DNA of 64,000 nt from Rhodopseudomonas palustris (GCF_003226555.1 NZ_QKQS01000026.1:161377-225376); one strand, 5' to 3'. Positions 53,121 through 62,871 are shown, numbered from the stretch's first letter. Notes: generated from the sequence alone by a model not told the origin. Translations and numbers: made by a program.

Positions 53121-54053
53121 ATGAGCGACGAGAGCGCACCTTCGGACGACGTTCCGTTCAATCGCGAGTTCGGGTTGCAGCCGGGCGTGGTCGAGGAAAT
53201 CCGTCCCGGCCTGCGCCGCGTGCTCTGCAACAACCCGTCGCCGTTCACCTTCACCGGCACCGTCAGCTACATCGTCGGCCGCGGCAAGGTCGCGATCATC
53301 GATCCGGGACCGGCCGATGAAGCCCACGCGGCCGCACTGCTCGATGCCGTGAAGGGCGAGACTGTCACCCACATCCTGGTGACCCATACCCACAAGGATC
53401 ACTCGCCCGGCACGCCGCTGATCAAGCAGGCGACCGGCGCGACCGTCTATGCCGAAGGTCCGCATCGGGCGTCGCGGCCGTATTTCGAGAGCGAGACGGT
53501 GTCGACCGAATCCGGTGCCGACCGCAACTTCAAGCCAGACATGGCGATCCGCGACGGCGACGTGATCGAGGGCGACGGCTGGACCATCGAGTCAGTGGCG
53601 ACGCCGGGCCACACCGCCAACCACATGGCGTTCGCCTGGCGCGAGGGCGATGCGTTGTTCGTCGGCGATCACATCATGGGCTGGTCGACCACTATCGTGG
53701 CGCCGCCGGACGGCTCTATGCCGGACTACATGGCGTCGCTCGACCGGCTGATCGGCCGCGACGAGCAGCTTTATCTGTCCGGTCACGGCGCCGAGATTCA
53801 CGAAGGTCCGCGCTACTCGCGTTTCCTGAAGCGGCACCGGCTGGCGCGGGAAGCCTCGATCCTGCACCGGCTCGGCAAGGGCGAAACCGATATCCCGAGC
53901 ATGGTGCGGGCGATCTATATCGGCATCGATCCGCGACTGGTGGGCGCTGCCGGCTATTCGGTGCTGGCACATCTGGAAGATCTGGTGACGCGCGGCGTCG
54001 TCGCCACCGAGGGCGATCCGGTGATCAGCGGCCGCTACCGGTTGGCCGGTTAG
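53121..54053 (+). CDS. Metallo-beta-lactamase-fold hydrolase, LACTB2-like
   Basis: 310 residues. The metal motif is HILVTHTHKDHSPGTPLI (HxHxDH), with the later ligands in IESVATPGHTANHMAFAWRE, LFVGDHIMGWSTTIV and YLSGHGAEIHEGPRY. A C-terminal winged-helix-like region follows (YSVLAHLEDLVTRGVV). This is the LACTB2 / CoA-thioester or RNA hydrolase-like subgroup of MBL proteins. The substrate is unknown; nearness to gcdH is only suggestive of acyl-CoA work. ATG 53121 was chosen over an upstream in-frame ATG inside the repeat-rich leader. Confidence 0.88.
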   Translation: MSDESAPSDDVPFNREFGLQPGVVEEIRPGLRRVLCNNPSPFTFTGTVSYIVGRGKVAIIDPGPADEAHAAALLDAVKGETVTHILVTHTHKDHSPGTPLIKQATGATVYAEGPHRASRPYFESETVSTESGADRNFKPDMAIRDGDVIEGDGWTIESVATPGHTANHMAFAWREGDALFVGDHIMGWSTTIVAPPDGSMPDYMASLDRLIGRDEQLYLSGHGAEIHEGPRYSRFLKRHRLAREASILHRLGKGETDIPSMVRAIYIGIDPRLVGAAGYSVLAHLEDLVTRGVVATEGDPVISGRYRLAG

Positions 54054-54066
54054 TAGCCGCCTCTGC

Positions 54067-55818
54067 TCACAGCTTGTAGGCGGTGCGGAAGCCGCCCCAG
54101 TGGCGGCCGCGAACCCGCACCGGCACGTCGATCTCGCGCATCATCACGGTCTGACCGCCGCCCATGTCGCGGGCGTAACTCTGGATCAGGAACGAGCGGG
54201 TGTTGCGACCGGCCGCGAGCCCGGCCGGGTCATTGAAGATCCGCCGGTTGCGCGAATTGGCGGTGTTGAAGGCGACGTCGCCCGGCCGCTGCGGCTGCGA
54301 GTACAGCCTGTTGTGCACCGGCAGATAGCCGTTACGGTCGATCATCACGCAGAACGCCATCCGCGGGTCCTTGGCCAGGAACGCTTCCTGGAACGGTGGC
54401 AGCGCGCGGTCGGCCCAATCGAGATATTGCGTGCGGTATTGCTTCGGGTCGGTTCCGGGGATCTCGACGTAGTTCTCGTCGAACATCTGCTCCAGCGCCA
54501 GCGCGCCCGAGGCGATGCCGCGCTCGAAGATCTTGGCGAGTTCGTGCCCGGCTTCGATCGCGCGGGTGACGAACTCGGTGTTCTCGTCGCGGATCGCCCA
54601 CAGCCGGTCCTCGATCCGCTGCTGCAACGCTGTATCCGGCGCAACGAACCGCGCCAACGCGCCGGCCTTGCCGTGCTCGGCGACGCGGAGGCGGCAGGCC
54701 CCGATGTTCTGAAGCTCGGCGGAGAGCTGTTGCCCGGTGGCGAGCCCGGCCGCGGCCGGGCCGCTGATCAGCACGCCGTCCATCGAGATTTCGTACACCG
54801 GCGCGGAGACCTTGCCGCGCGGGGTGTCGAGCTCGATCTGCAGGTGGCATGGAAGCTTCTCGCGGCGCCGGGCGTCCTCGCGGTCGCCGAGCTTGAGCAG
54901 GACCGCGGTCCGGGACCGCAGCTTCTCGGCGAAGTTGGTGACGTTTTGGCCGGCGCGGGCGACCTCGTTGCCGTGCTGCTCGGCCTCGCGGGTGGCGCTG
55001 TCGATCTCGGCGGCGCTGTCGCCGACCGAGGCGATGAAAGTCGAGGCCGAAGTGGCGTTGTCGGCGATATCGCCGGTGGTGGCGTTCTGTTCAGCGACCG
55101 CGCCGTTGACGGTCTCGAACACCGGCCGGATTGCCGCGATCGCGTTGGTGATGCGATGGACCGCGTCGGCGGAGCTGGATGCGTCGTGTTGCAGGGCGTC
55201 GATCTTGCGCTTGATCTCCTCGGTCGCCTCCTGGGTCTGCACCGCCAGCGCCTTCACCTCGGTCGCGACCACGGCGAAGCCGCGCCCCGCAGCGCCGGCG
55301 CGGGCCGCCTCGATCGTAGAATTCAGCGCCAGCAGCGTGGTCTGGCGAGCGATCTGGGAGATCAGGTTGACGACGTTGCCGATCGCTGCAGAGGAGTCCC
55401 GCAGCCGCTCGACATTGGCGGTGGCCTCGTCGGCGGCGGCGCTCGCGTCATCGGCGAGCTGCGACGCCTGCCGCACCTGGGCGCCGATGCCATGGGCCGA
55501 ATGGGTGAATTTATCGGCGGCCTGGGAGAACGAGCTCGCGGTCGCCTGTGCGGCGCTGGTTCGGCCGTTGAGGGCGTCGGTGCGTTCGCGGATGGTGTGC
55601 AGGGTCGTGGTGGTGGCCTGCACGCCCGTGGTCACCGATTGGGCGGCGCGCTCCAATTGGCGGATCAACGAGCCGAGCTCCAGTTCGAGCAGCTCGAGAA
55701 TTTCTCTGGCCGAATCGGCCTCCGAAGCAACGGGTTCGGTCGGCGCTGGGGCCGAAACCGGAACGACGTTCGGGGCCGCCGTCTCCGGCAGCCGCTTTCG
55801 AAATAGGCCGAACGCCAT
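54067..55818 (-). CDS. Soluble chemoreceptor with N-terminal signalling, PilZ and C-terminal sensory domains
   Basis: 583 residues with no membrane segment. The methyl-accepting signalling hairpin is at about 60-300; its tip ([20 protein letters not shown], then [20 protein letters not shown], residues 154-191) is the CheA/CheW-contact sequence. A PilZ-like domain lies at about 317-405 ([30 protein letters not shown]), with the c-di-GMP motif only partly kept. A C-terminal sensory domain at 410-583 follows ([20 protein letters not shown]). Order of domains is reversed from a usual receptor. GGGAGG precedes ATG 55818. Confidence 0.88.
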   Translation of the reverse strand: MAFGLFRKRLPETAAPNVVPVSAPAPTEPVASEADSAREILELLELELGSLIRQLERAAQSVTTGVQATTTTLHTIRERTDALNGRTSAAQATASSFSQAADKFTHSAHGIGAQVRQASQLADDASAAADEATANVERLRDSSAAIGNVVNLISQIARQTTLLALNSTIEAARAGAAGRGFAVVATEVKALAVQTQEATEEIKRKIDALQHDASSSADAVHRITNAIAAIRPVFETVNGAVAEQNATTGDIADNATSASTFIASVGDSAAEIDSATREAEQHGNEVARAGQNVTNFAEKLRSRTAVLLKLGDREDARRREKLPCHLQIELDTPRGKVSAPVYEISMDGVLISGPAAAGLATGQQLSAELQNIGACRLRVAEHGKAGALARFVAPDTALQQRIEDRLWAIRDENTEFVTRAIEAGHELAKIFERGIASGALALEQMFDENYVEIPGTDPKQYRTQYLDWADRALPPFQEAFLAKDPRMAFCVMIDRNGYLPVHNRLYSQPQRPGDVAFNTANSRNRRIFNDPAGLAAGRNTRSFLIQSYARDMGGGQTVMMREIDVPVRVRGRHWGGFRTAYKL

Positions 55819-56015
55819 GGTTCCTCCCGCAAAACTAGAATTTGGTCGGCTACTCTCGCGTTTCCTCGTGAAGGTACGGTTAAATTTTCTTTCGGTGGAA
55901 TTACGGATTTCCCGCTTCGGTACGGTGGCAAGTCTTTGATTTTGGCGGATGCGCCGCTTATAACCCCGCGCCGCAGCCCGAAAATTCCAACGGATCGACC
56001 CGCGAGAGAGAGCGC

Positions 56016-56762
56016 ATGGCCGGACATTCGCAATTCAAGAACATTATGCACCGCAAGGGCCGGCAGGACGCACAGCGGTCCAAGCTGTTCAGCAAGCTCG
56101 CCCGCGAAATCACCGTTGCCGCCAAGCTCGGCACGCCGGATCCGGCGATGAACCCGCGGCTGCGCGCCGCGGTGCTGGCGGCGCGCGCGGAAAACATGCC
56201 GAAGGACAATATCGAGCGCGCGATCAAGAAGGCGATCGGCGGCGACTCGGAGAACTACGACGAGATCCGTTACGAGGGCTACGGTCCCGGCGGCGTCGCC
56301 GTGATTGTCGAAGCGCTGACCGACAACCGCAACCGCGCCGCCTCCGACATCCGCTCGTTCTTCACCAAGTCCGGCGGCAATCTCGGTGAAACCGGATCGG
56401 TGTCGTTCATGTTCGATCGCACCGGTATCGTCGAATACGATGCCGACAAGGCCAGCGCCGACGACATGCTCGAGGCGGCGATCGAAGCCGGCGCCGACGA
56501 CGTGGTGTCGTCTGAAGCCGGCCACGAGATCTACGCCTCGCAGGAGACCTTCCGCGACGTCGCCAAGGCGCTCGAAGCCAAGTTCGGCGAGGCGCGCAAG
56601 GCGGCGGTGATCTGGAAGCCGCAGAACACCGTCGCGGTGGACGACGAGACCGGCGAGAAGCTGTTCAAGCTGATGGACGCCCTGAACGACCATGACGACG
56701 TCCAGAACGTCTACGCCAACTTCGAAGTCTCCGACGCCCTGATGGCGAAGATGGCGGGCTGA
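56016..56762 (+). CDS. yebC: YebC/PmpR-family regulator
   Basis: 248 residues, the usual length. Signatures are [57 protein letters not shown] and [11 protein letters not shown]. These proteins regulate transcription in some bacteria and have been reported as translation factors that relieve ribosome stalling in others; which applies here is unknown. yebC commonly lies next to ruvC as here, with one hypothetical gene in between on the other strand. Confidence 0.95.
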   Translation: MAGHSQFKNIMHRKGRQDAQRSKLFSKLAREITVAAKLGTPDPAMNPRLRAAVLAARAENMPKDNIERAIKKAIGGDSENYDEIRYEGYGPGGVAVIVEALTDNRNRAASDIRSFFTKSGGNLGETGSVSFMFDRTGIVEYDADKASADDMLEAAIEAGADDVVSSEAGHEIYASQETFRDVAKALEAKFGEARKAAVIWKPQNTVAVDDETGEKLFKLMDALNDHDDVQNVYANFEVSDALMAKMAG

Positions 56763-56769
56763 CCAGGAC

Positions 56770-56791
56770 TGCGCGGCCGGTCGGCCGCGCA
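56770..56791. terminator. Bidirectional terminator-like hairpin after yebC
   Basis: TGCGCGGCCG and CGGCCGCGCA form a perfect 10-bp dyad around GT, 8 bases after the yebC stop and 17 bases before the end of the converging gene. GC-rich with no T-run, so the terminator call is moderate. Confidence 0.5.
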
Positions 56792-56807
56792 TCCGGCAGA
56801 AGCCGCT

Positions 56808-57113
56808 TTACAGCACGACCATATTGTATTTCGCGGGGCCTACCACCGAGGCGACGCGCATGTAGATGGTGTTGTTGTTGTTTCCGTCCTCATAGATGAT
56901 GGTCTGGTTCGCCGGCACCGGTGGCGGCGGGGGCGGAGCCGGCGTGTAGGGCGTGTTCGGCACGCGTTGCGTGATCAGCACGCCCGTTGTTCCGGCCGGT
57001 GGCAAAGGGCCGACCGGCGCGAGGGTGGGAAAAGTCAGGCTCTCAACCGGCACCGCGTAGGCGTCAGTTTCCGAAACACGTTTAACCTGACCGTGAGTGA
57101 TAACTCGGCTCAT
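56808..57113 (-). CDS. Hypothetical Pro-rich protein (101 aa)
   Basis: Starts MSRVITHGQVKRVSETDAYA. A proline tract (YTPAPPPPPPVPANQ) is followed by TIIYEDGNNNNTIYMRVASV and VGPAKYNMVVL. GGGAGA upstream of ATG 57113 supports the start over a longer frame. There is no signal peptide and no family I know. It converges on yebC. Confidence 0.6.
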   Translation of the reverse strand: MSRVITHGQVKRVSETDAYAVPVESLTFPTLAPVGPLPPAGTTGVLITQRVPNTPYTPAPPPPPPVPANQTIIYEDGNNNNTIYMRVASVVGPAKYNMVVL

Positions 57114-57312
57114 GATGATCTCCCATCGGCTATTTCCGATAGCACTATGCAATCATCACAACTTTAGGTTGTAAAATACAATCTGCTCGCCTCGTGTTTG
57201 TACGAGGGCGGTGCCGTTTCCCCACGACTCTCGATGCGGCCCCCGGGGAGGGCTCCGCTCAGCACGTCGTTGCTATTTTGTTCTTAAGCTTTTCGGCGTT
57301 ATCACATGCGCC

Positions 57313-57834
57313 ATGAACTCAGCGTCGAATCGCAGCGTCCGCATTCTCGGCATCGACCCCGGCCTCCGCCGCACCGGCTGGGGGGTGGTCGAGAGCGAGG
57401 GCAATCGGCTGGTCTATGTGGCGTGCGGCTCGGTCGAGCCGAAGGACACGCTGCCGCTCGCCGAGCGGCTACTGGCGATCCACGATGGCCTGGACAAGGT
57501 GCTGACCGGCTACGCGCCGGATGAGGCCGCGATCGAGCAGACTTTCGTCAACAAGGACGGCGCCGCGACGCTGAAACTCGGCCAGGCGCGCGGCGTGGCG
57601 ATGCTGGTGCCGGCGATGCACGGCCTGCTGGTCGCCGAATACGCCCCCAATCTCGTCAAGAAAACGGTGGTCGGCGCCGGCCATGCCGACAAGACCCAGA
57701 TTCAGATGATGCTGAAGATCCTGCTGCCCAAGGCCGAACCCAAGAGCGCCGACGCCGCCGACGCCCTCGCCATCGCCATCACCCATGCCCACCACCGCGT
57801 CAGCGCGCAGAGGCTGAAGGCGGTGGGGGCATGA
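57313..57834 (+). CDS. ruvC: Holliday junction resolvase RuvC
   Basis: 173 residues. RNase H-like endonuclease that cuts the junction held by RuvAB. Catalytic acids are in [38 protein letters not shown] and the C-terminal [17 protein letters not shown]. The start at 57313 ([15 protein letters not shown]) fits the family; no strong Shine-Dalgarno was seen. It is separated from ruvA by a 170-base gap filled by a repeat element. Confidence 0.95.
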   Translation: MNSASNRSVRILGIDPGLRRTGWGVVESEGNRLVYVACGSVEPKDTLPLAERLLAIHDGLDKVLTGYAPDEAAIEQTFVNKDGAATLKLGQARGVAMLVPAMHGLLVAEYAPNLVKKTVVGAGHADKTQIQMMLKILLPKAEPKSADAADALAIAITHAHHRVSAQRLKAVGA

Positions 57835-57877
57835 GGAACAGTATGTTCAGGGCAGTCCCCCTCCCTGCGCACAGCGT

Positions 57878-57983
57878 GCTCCCTCTCCCGCCTGCGGGAG
57901 AGGGGTGGGGTGAGGGCGACGCGAGCACCGTGCTGGTGGCACCCCCACCCCCGGCCCCTCCCCCGCAAGCGGGAGAGGGGAGC
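57878..57983. repeat. Dispersed palindromic repeat, copy 1 (CCCTCTCCCGC family)
   Basis: About 105 bases: GCTCCCTCTCCCGCCTGCGG at the left, with the complement GGGAGAGGGG/AGC at the right after a GCAAGCGGGAGAGGGG stem. GGGGTGAGGGCGACGCGAGC lies in the middle. Lies in the ruvC-ruvA gap. A second copy of the same element in the same orientation is at 59092-59193. Confidence 0.75.
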
Positions 57984-58006
57984 GCGCCGCGCCGCGGAGC
58001 CCTCCC

Positions 58007-58624
58007 ATGATTGGCAAGCTCAAAGGCGTCATCGACAGCTACGGCGAGGACTATGTGATCCTCGACGTCCACGGCGTCGGCTATCAGGTGCATTGCGCCA
58101 GCCGCACCTTGCAGGCGCTGCCGCCGCCCGGAGAGGCGGCGACGCTGTCGATCGAGACCTATGTGCGTGAGGATCAGATCAAGCTGTTCGGCTTTCGCAC
58201 CGATACCGAGCGCGAGTGGTTCCGGCTGCTGCAGACCGTGCAGAGCGTCGGCGCCAAGGTGGCGCTGGCGGTGCTCTCGACCTTGCCGCCGCACGACCTC
58301 GCCAACGCCATCGCGCTGCGCGATAAGGCGGCGGTGGCGCGCACCCCCGGCGTCGGCCCGAAAGTCGCCGAGCGCATCGTCACCGAGCTGAAGGACAAAG
58401 TGCCGGCGCTGAGCAATGTCGATCCCGCGGTGGTGCATCTGTCCGGCGCGATCGACGACAACACCGCGCCGCGCGCCGTCGCCGACGCGATCTCGGCGCT
58501 GGTCAATCTCGGCTACGGCCAGCCGCAAGCGGCCGCCGCGGTTGCCGCGGCGTCGCGCACGGCCGGCGAGGACGCCGCCACCGCGCAACTGATCAAGCTC
58601 GGCCTCAAGGAGCTGTCGAAGTGA
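58007..58624 (+). CDS. ruvA: Holliday junction branch-migration protein RuvA
   Basis: 205 residues. OB-fold N-terminus ([33 protein letters not shown]), helix-hairpin-helix DNA-binding motifs ([39 protein letters not shown]) and C-terminal RuvB-contact domain ([20 protein letters not shown]). Forms a tetramer that binds the four-way junction and loads RuvB. The stop overlaps the GTG of the next gene as GTGA. Confidence 0.95.
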   Translation: MIGKLKGVIDSYGEDYVILDVHGVGYQVHCASRTLQALPPPGEAATLSIETYVREDQIKLFGFRTDTEREWFRLLQTVQSVGAKVALAVLSTLPPHDLANAIALRDKAAVARTPGVGPKVAERIVTELKDKVPALSNVDPAVVHLSGAIDDNTAPRAVADAISALVNLGYGQPQAAAAVAAASRTAGEDAATAQLIKLGLKELSK

Positions 58625-59046
58625 GTATCACCGACGCCGACCGCGAACTGATCACCGCCGCGATCGAGACGATTACCAAGCGTTATCGCAACGACTGGCA
58701 GGAAGTCGGTGCCGCGCTGCTGACCCGCACCGGCCGACGCTTCGTGGCGGTCAATCTCGACGCGTATCTCGGCCGCATGGCGGTGTGCGCCGAGGCGGTC
58801 GCGCTCGGTCAGGTGATCACCGAGCTTGGGGAGGCCGGCATCGACACCATCGTGGCGGTCCGCCACCCCAAGCCGCACGACACCGACCGCACCGTCCGCG
58901 TCGTCTCGCCCTGCGGCGCCTGCCGCGAACTGATCTGGGACTACGACCGAGGCGCCCGCGTGCTGGTGCCGGGTCCGGACGGCGCCGAAGCGGTGAGCAT
59001 CAGCGAACTGCTGCCGAACAAATACAGCCGGGAGCGGGTGTTGTGA
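58621..59046 (+). CDS. Cytidine deaminase-like protein inserted between ruvA and ruvB
   Basis: 141 residues, GTG start overlapping the ruvA stop. The zinc site of the cytidine deaminase fold is visible as [15 protein letters not shown] (C/H-A-E) and [18 protein letters not shown] (PCxxC). This short form resembles homotetrameric cytidine deaminases or blasticidin-S deaminase-like enzymes; the substrate may be a free nucleoside or a modified base. Tight coupling with ruvA but not with ruvB is unusual and may reflect local shuffling rather than function. Confidence 0.85.
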   Translation: MSITDADRELITAAIETITKRYRNDWQEVGAALLTRTGRRFVAVNLDAYLGRMAVCAEAVALGQVITELGEAGIDTIVAVRHPKPHDTDRTVRVVSPCGACRELIWDYDRGARVLVPGPDGAEAVSISELLPNKYSRERVL

Positions 59047-59091
59047 TTGGAGCGCTGATGTCAGCCGCTGCCCTCTCTCCTTGCGCGGCGC

Positions 59092-59193
59092 GCTCCCTCT
59101 CCCGCCTGCGGGAGAGGGCTGGGGTGAGGGCGACGCGAGCACTGTGCTCGCGGACCCCCACCCCCGCCCCCTCCCCGCAAGGGGGAGGGGAGA
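59092..59193. repeat. Dispersed palindromic repeat, copy 2 (CCCTCTCCCGC family)
   Basis: About 100 bases, the second copy of the element at 57878. It is in the same orientation and identical or nearly so over GCTCCCTCTCCCGCCTGCGG and GGGTGAGGGCGACGCGAGCA, with differences in the right half. It lies between the deaminase-like gene and ruvB. The two copies are direct repeats flanking ruvA and the deaminase gene, about 1.2 kb apart. Confidence 0.75.
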
Positions 59194-59229
59194 AGAGGCG
59201 CTGCGCTCGTAGCATGCTACGTTGCCCCC

Positions 59230-60270
59230 ATGACTGACCCCCGCCTCGTCACCCCCGAGCGCCGCGGCGATGATCTTGGCGACGCGGCGCTGCGGCCGCA
59301 GAATTTGTCCGAGTTCGTCGGCCAGCAGCAGGCGCGCGCCAATCTGCAGGTGTTCATCGACGCCGCGCGCAAGCGCAAGGAGGCGCTCGACCACGTGCTG
59401 TTCGTCGGCCCGCCCGGCCTCGGCAAGACCACGCTGGCGCAGATCGTGGCCCGCGAGCTCGGCGTCGGCTTCCGCGCCACCTCGGGACCTGTGATCGCCA
59501 AGGCCGGCGATCTCGCCGCGCTGCTGACCAATCTCGAAGAGCGCGACGTGCTGTTCATCGACGAGATCCACCGCCTCAGCCCCTCGGTCGAGGAGGTGCT
59601 GTATCCGGCGATGGAGGATTTTCAGCTCGATTTGATCATCGGCGAGGGCCCGGCAGCGCGTTCGGTGAAGATCGATCTGTCGAAATTCACGCTGGTCGGC
59701 GCGACGACCCGCGCCGGCCTGCTCACCAATCCGCTGCGCGACCGCTTCGGCATCCCGGTGCGGCTGAACTTCTACACGATCGATGAGCTGGAGAGCATCG
59801 TGCGCCGCGGCGCGCGCGTGCTGGGGACCCCGATCACCAATGACGGCGCCAACGAGATCGCCCGCCGCGCCCGCGGCACGCCGCGCATCGCTGGCCGGCT
59901 GCTGCGCCGCGTCCGCGACTTCGCTTCCGCCGCCGATGCCGAAGCGATCGACCGCGCCATCGCCGATCATGCGCTCGGCGCGCTGGAAGTCGACAGTGCC
60001 GGGCTCGATGCGATGGACCGCCGTTACCTCACCACCATCGCGCTGAACTATGGCGGCGGCCCGGTCGGCGTCGAGACCATGGCGGCGGCTTTGTCCGAGC
60101 CGCGCGACGCCATCGAGGACATCATCGAGCCGTATCTGATCCAGTGTGGCTACCTGCAGCGCACCCCGCGCGGCCGACTGCTCACCGACCACGCCTTCCG
60201 CCACCTCGGCCTCGCCGCCCCGTCACGCGATCCGTCGCAGTTCGGGCTGTTCGGCGGGGAGGAGGAATAA
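59230..60270 (+). CDS. ruvB: Holliday junction branch-migration ATPase RuvB
   Basis: 346 residues. AAA+ motor: [20 protein letters not shown], Walker [21 protein letters not shown], Walker [21 protein letters not shown], sensor [20 protein letters not shown], and a winged-helix C-terminus ([39 protein letters not shown]). It drives branch migration with RuvA. The start at 59230 ([13 protein letters not shown]) is the usual family N-terminus. Confidence 0.97.
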   Translation: MTDPRLVTPERRGDDLGDAALRPQNLSEFVGQQQARANLQVFIDAARKRKEALDHVLFVGPPGLGKTTLAQIVARELGVGFRATSGPVIAKAGDLAALLTNLEERDVLFIDEIHRLSPSVEEVLYPAMEDFQLDLIIGEGPAARSVKIDLSKFTLVGATTRAGLLTNPLRDRFGIPVRLNFYTIDELESIVRRGARVLGTPITNDGANEIARRARGTPRIAGRLLRRVRDFASAADAEAIDRAIADHALGALEVDSAGLDAMDRRYLTTIALNYGGGPVGVETMAAALSEPRDAIEDIIEPYLIQCGYLQRTPRGRLLTDHAFRHLGLAAPSRDPSQFGLFGGEEE

Positions 60271-60283
60271 AGGCGGCATAGAA

Positions 60284-60317
60284 ATCGGCATCGGATGATG
60301 CTATATTTGATGCCGAT
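60284..60317. promoter_or_regulatory. Inverted repeat upstream of vapB
   Basis: ATCGGCATC at 60284-60292 and GATGCCGAT at 60309-60317 form a perfect 9-bp dyad with 16 bases between (GGATGATGCTATATTT), a spacing suited to a VapBC complex or a -10-containing promoter. It ends 12 bases before the vapB ATG, just ahead of GGAGGAG. Confidence 0.55.
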
Positions 60318-60328
60318 GGAGGAGCCTC

Positions 60329-60535
60329 ATGAGAACGACGATTGCCATCGACGATGAGTTGTTTGCGAAAGCTCAGAAATTCGCAGGCCTCGACGAAAAG
60401 TCCGCGGTGATCAAGACGGCGCTGCAGGCCTATGTCGAACGTGAAGCAGCGAGGCGACTTGCGCGCCTGGGTGGGTCGATGCCCGATGCCAAGGCGCCCC
60501 CGCGTCGGCGCTCACCGAAATTCACCAACGACTGA
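60329..60535 (+). CDS. vapB: VapB-type antitoxin
   Basis: 68 residues: MRTTIAIDDELFAKAQKFAG, then LDEKSAVIKTALQAYVEREA and a basic tail RRRSPKFTND. Ribbon-helix-helix VapB/Arc-like DNA-binding antitoxin. GGAGGAG precedes the ATG. The stop overlaps the toxin ATG by one base (TGATG). It neutralises VapC and probably represses its own operon through the inverted repeat upstream. Confidence 0.9.
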   Translation: MRTTIAIDDELFAKAQKFAGLDEKSAVIKTALQAYVEREAARRLARLGGSMPDAKAPPRRRSPKFTND

Positions 60536-60903
60536 TGCTCCTGGTCGACACATCGATCTGGATCGACCATTTCCGCAAGGGAGACTCGACGCTCAGCGCC
60601 GCTCTTGGTCGGGAAGAGGTCCTGGTCCATGCTTTTGTTATGGGCGAGTTAGCGCTGGGCCATAACGTTCACTTTGAGACGATCGCGGCCGACCTTTCGG
60701 ACCTTCCTCAAGCGACGATTGCGGTGCCTGGTGAGGTATTGCGGCTCATTTCGCGCGCCGAGCTGGGCGGCTCGGGAATCGGCTACGTGGATGCACATCT
60801 AGTCGCTTCGACGCTGCTGACGCCTGAGGCGCAGCTATGGACGCGCGATAAGAGATTAAAAGCGGTGGCCGATCGACTATCGATCTCCGCCCAAGTGGAG
60901 TGA
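60535..60903 (+). CDS. vapC: VapC-type PIN-domain toxin
   Basis: 122 residues. PIN ribonuclease with acidic residues in LLVDTSIWIDHFRKG (Asp5), HAFVMGELALGHN and IGYVDAHLVASTLL. VapC toxins cut tRNA or rRNA when the antitoxin is degraded. All catalytic positions appear intact, so the module is probably functional. It sits between ruvB and ybgC, a place where related genomes usually have no toxin genes. Confidence 0.9.
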   Translation: MLLVDTSIWIDHFRKGDSTLSAALGREEVLVHAFVMGELALGHNVHFETIAADLSDLPQATIAVPGEVLRLISRAELGGSGIGYVDAHLVASTLLTPEAQLWTRDKRLKAVADRLSISAQVE

Positions 60904-60907
60904 CGAG

Positions 60908-61354
60908 TTGTCCCACCCCCTCGACGGCGCCATCATCGATGGCGCGCATCATATGCAGGTCCGTGTCTACTACGAGGACACCGACTTCTCCGGTATCGTC
61001 TATCACGCCAACTATCTGCGCTTCATGGAGCGCGGGCGGACCAATTATCTGCGGCTGCTCGGGGCGGCGCAGAGCGAGCTGTTTGCCGAGGCGGAGAGCG
61101 AGACGCCGGGCTTTGCATTCGTGGTGCGGGCGATGCAGCTCGATTTTCTCAAATCCGCCAAGATGGACGACCTGCTCGAGGTGATCACCCGGCCGGTCGA
61201 AGTCCGCGGCGCCTCGATCACCATGCAGCAGCAGATCAAGCGCGGCGATCTGGTGCTGATGGAGGCCAAGGTCAAAGTCGCGTTTGTCTCCGGTGGCCGT
61301 GCTAAGCCTATTCCAGTACCGCTTCGCGTCGCCATGAAGGCCGACGTTTCCTGA
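60908..61354 (+). CDS. ybgC: YbgC-type acyl-CoA thioesterase
   Basis: 148 residues. Hotdog-fold thioesterase with the signature VYYEDTDFSGIVYHANYLRF (catalytic Asp in TDFSG). It hydrolyses short acyl-CoA or 4-hydroxybenzoyl-CoA-like thioesters and is linked to the Tol-Pal envelope system. The frame starts at TTG 60908; ATG 60953 would start just before the domain and is possible. Unlike in many relatives, tolQ does not follow here. Confidence 0.88.
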   Translation: MSHPLDGAIIDGAHHMQVRVYYEDTDFSGIVYHANYLRFMERGRTNYLRLLGAAQSELFAEAESETPGFAFVVRAMQLDFLKSAKMDDLLEVITRPVEVRGASITMQQQIKRGDLVLMEAKVKVAFVSGGRAKPIPVPLRVAMKADVS

Positions 61355-61453
61355 CGCGTTCGACTTCGGGCGCTGCCGGTTTCCCGAGCTAGGGCGGTCC
61401 GGGATTTGATGTTACAGGGAGCGAGCCGGAAGCTCGAACCCTCGGACAACGTC

Positions 61454-62764
61454 ATGAGTGATACGCCCCACAGGATTGTCATTGTCGGCGGCGGTGCCGG
61501 CGGCCTGGAACTCGCCACCGCTCTTGGCGACAAATACGGCAAGTCGGATGCCGTTCGTATCACCCTGGTGGACCGCAGCCGCACCCACATCTGGAAGCCG
61601 CTGCTGCACGCGATTGCGGCCGGCTCACTGCGCCGCTCCCAGCACGAGTTGAACTACCTAGCCCAGGCGCATTGGCACGGCTTTCATTACCGCCTCGGCG
61701 AGATGAACGGGCTCGATCGCGCCCGCAAAATGGTCAAGCTGGCGCCGGTGATCGACGACGAGGGCCGGGAAATCAATCCGGAGAGCGAGCTCGGCTACGA
61801 TACGCTGGTGATCGCGATCGGCAGCGTCACCAATGATTTCGGCACGCGCGGCGCGCGCGAGCACGCTGTGCCGCTGGAGACGCCGGAGCAGGCGTCGCGC
61901 TTCAACAAGCGCATGGTCAATGCCTGCCTGCGCGCCCAGCATCAGCACAGTCCGATCGAGCCGGGGCAGCTTCACGTCGCCATCATCGGCGCCGGCGCCA
62001 CTGGCACCGAACTCGCCGCCGAACTGCATCACACCGCGCGCGAGATCATTGCCTACGGGCTCGACAAGATCGACCCCGAGCACGACCTCAAGATCGTGCT
62101 GATCGAAGCGGCGCCGCGCATTCTGCCGGCGCTGCCGCCGCGCATTTCGGACGCGACGCTGAAGCTGCTGCAAGACCTCGGCGTCGAGGTGCGGACCGGT
62201 GCACGCGTGGCGGAAGTGCTCGATCATGCGGTGCGTCTCGCGGACGGCGAAGTGATCCCCTCCGAGCTGGTGGTGTGGGCCGCCGGCGTCCGGGCCCCCG
62301 ACTTCCTTGAGGGCATCGACGGGCTCGATACCAACCGCATCAACCAGATCGTGGTCCGCCCGACGCTGCAAGCGACGCGGGATGACGATGTGTTCGCGAT
62401 GGGGGACTGCGCCGCCTGTGTCATCCCCGGCTACGAGAACGGCGTTCCGCCGCGGGCGCAGGCCGCTCATCAGGAAGCCGAATTCATGCTGGAGCAGATC
62501 GAGAAACGCCTGAAGGGCGAGCCGCTCGGTGAGTTCCGCTATCGCGATCTCGGCTCGCTGGTCTCGCTCGGCAAGTATTCCGCAGTCGGTAATCTGATGG
62601 GCTCGCTGGTCGGCAAGAGCTTCCTGATCGAAGGCTATTTCGCCCGCTTTATGTACCGCTCGCTGTACAAGATGCACGAAGCCGCGCTGTACGGCCGCGG
62701 CCGAACTCTGCTCAGCGTGCTGTCCGGCGCGACGCGCCCGACCCCGACGGTGAAGCTGCATTGA
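61454..62764 (+). CDS. ndh: Type II NADH:quinone oxidoreductase
   Basis: 436 residues with two Rossmann motifs: FAD site RIVIVGGGAGGLELATALGD and NADH site HVAIIGAGATGTELAAELHH. WAAGVRAPDFL, DVFAMGDCAAC and PPRAQAAHQEAEFM are typical of Ndh. The C-terminal membrane-anchoring helices are weak (GSLVGKSFLIEGYFARFMYR, SLYKMHEAALYG), as in other Ndh. It transfers electrons from NADH to quinone without proton pumping. ATG 61454 replaces a longer frame from 61406. Confidence 0.9.
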   Translation: MSDTPHRIVIVGGGAGGLELATALGDKYGKSDAVRITLVDRSRTHIWKPLLHAIAAGSLRRSQHELNYLAQAHWHGFHYRLGEMNGLDRARKMVKLAPVIDDEGREINPESELGYDTLVIAIGSVTNDFGTRGAREHAVPLETPEQASRFNKRMVNACLRAQHQHSPIEPGQLHVAIIGAGATGTELAAELHHTAREIIAYGLDKIDPEHDLKIVLIEAAPRILPALPPRISDATLKLLQDLGVEVRTGARVAEVLDHAVRLADGEVIPSELVVWAAGVRAPDFLEGIDGLDTNRINQIVVRPTLQATRDDDVFAMGDCAACVIPGYENGVPPRAQAAHQEAEFMLEQIEKRLKGEPLGEFRYRDLGSLVSLGKYSAVGNLMGSLVGKSFLIEGYFARFMYRSLYKMHEAALYGRGRTLLSVLSGATRPTPTVKLH

Positions 62765-62871
62765 CGACCGAGTGGCGTTGTCGTCTCGGTGCCTGACGGA
62801 CAGCCGTCGCGGCTGCCATCGGTTAGATTGTCTGCGTAACGGTTGATTCGGTCGCGCTGGAAGGACGAGAC

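Noticed and set aside
57841-58006. Tandem repeats in the ruvC-ruvA gap considered as a CRISPR remnant
   Set aside because: The sequence is one palindromic element with a second copy 1.2 kb away, without regular repeat-spacer spacing or cas genes.
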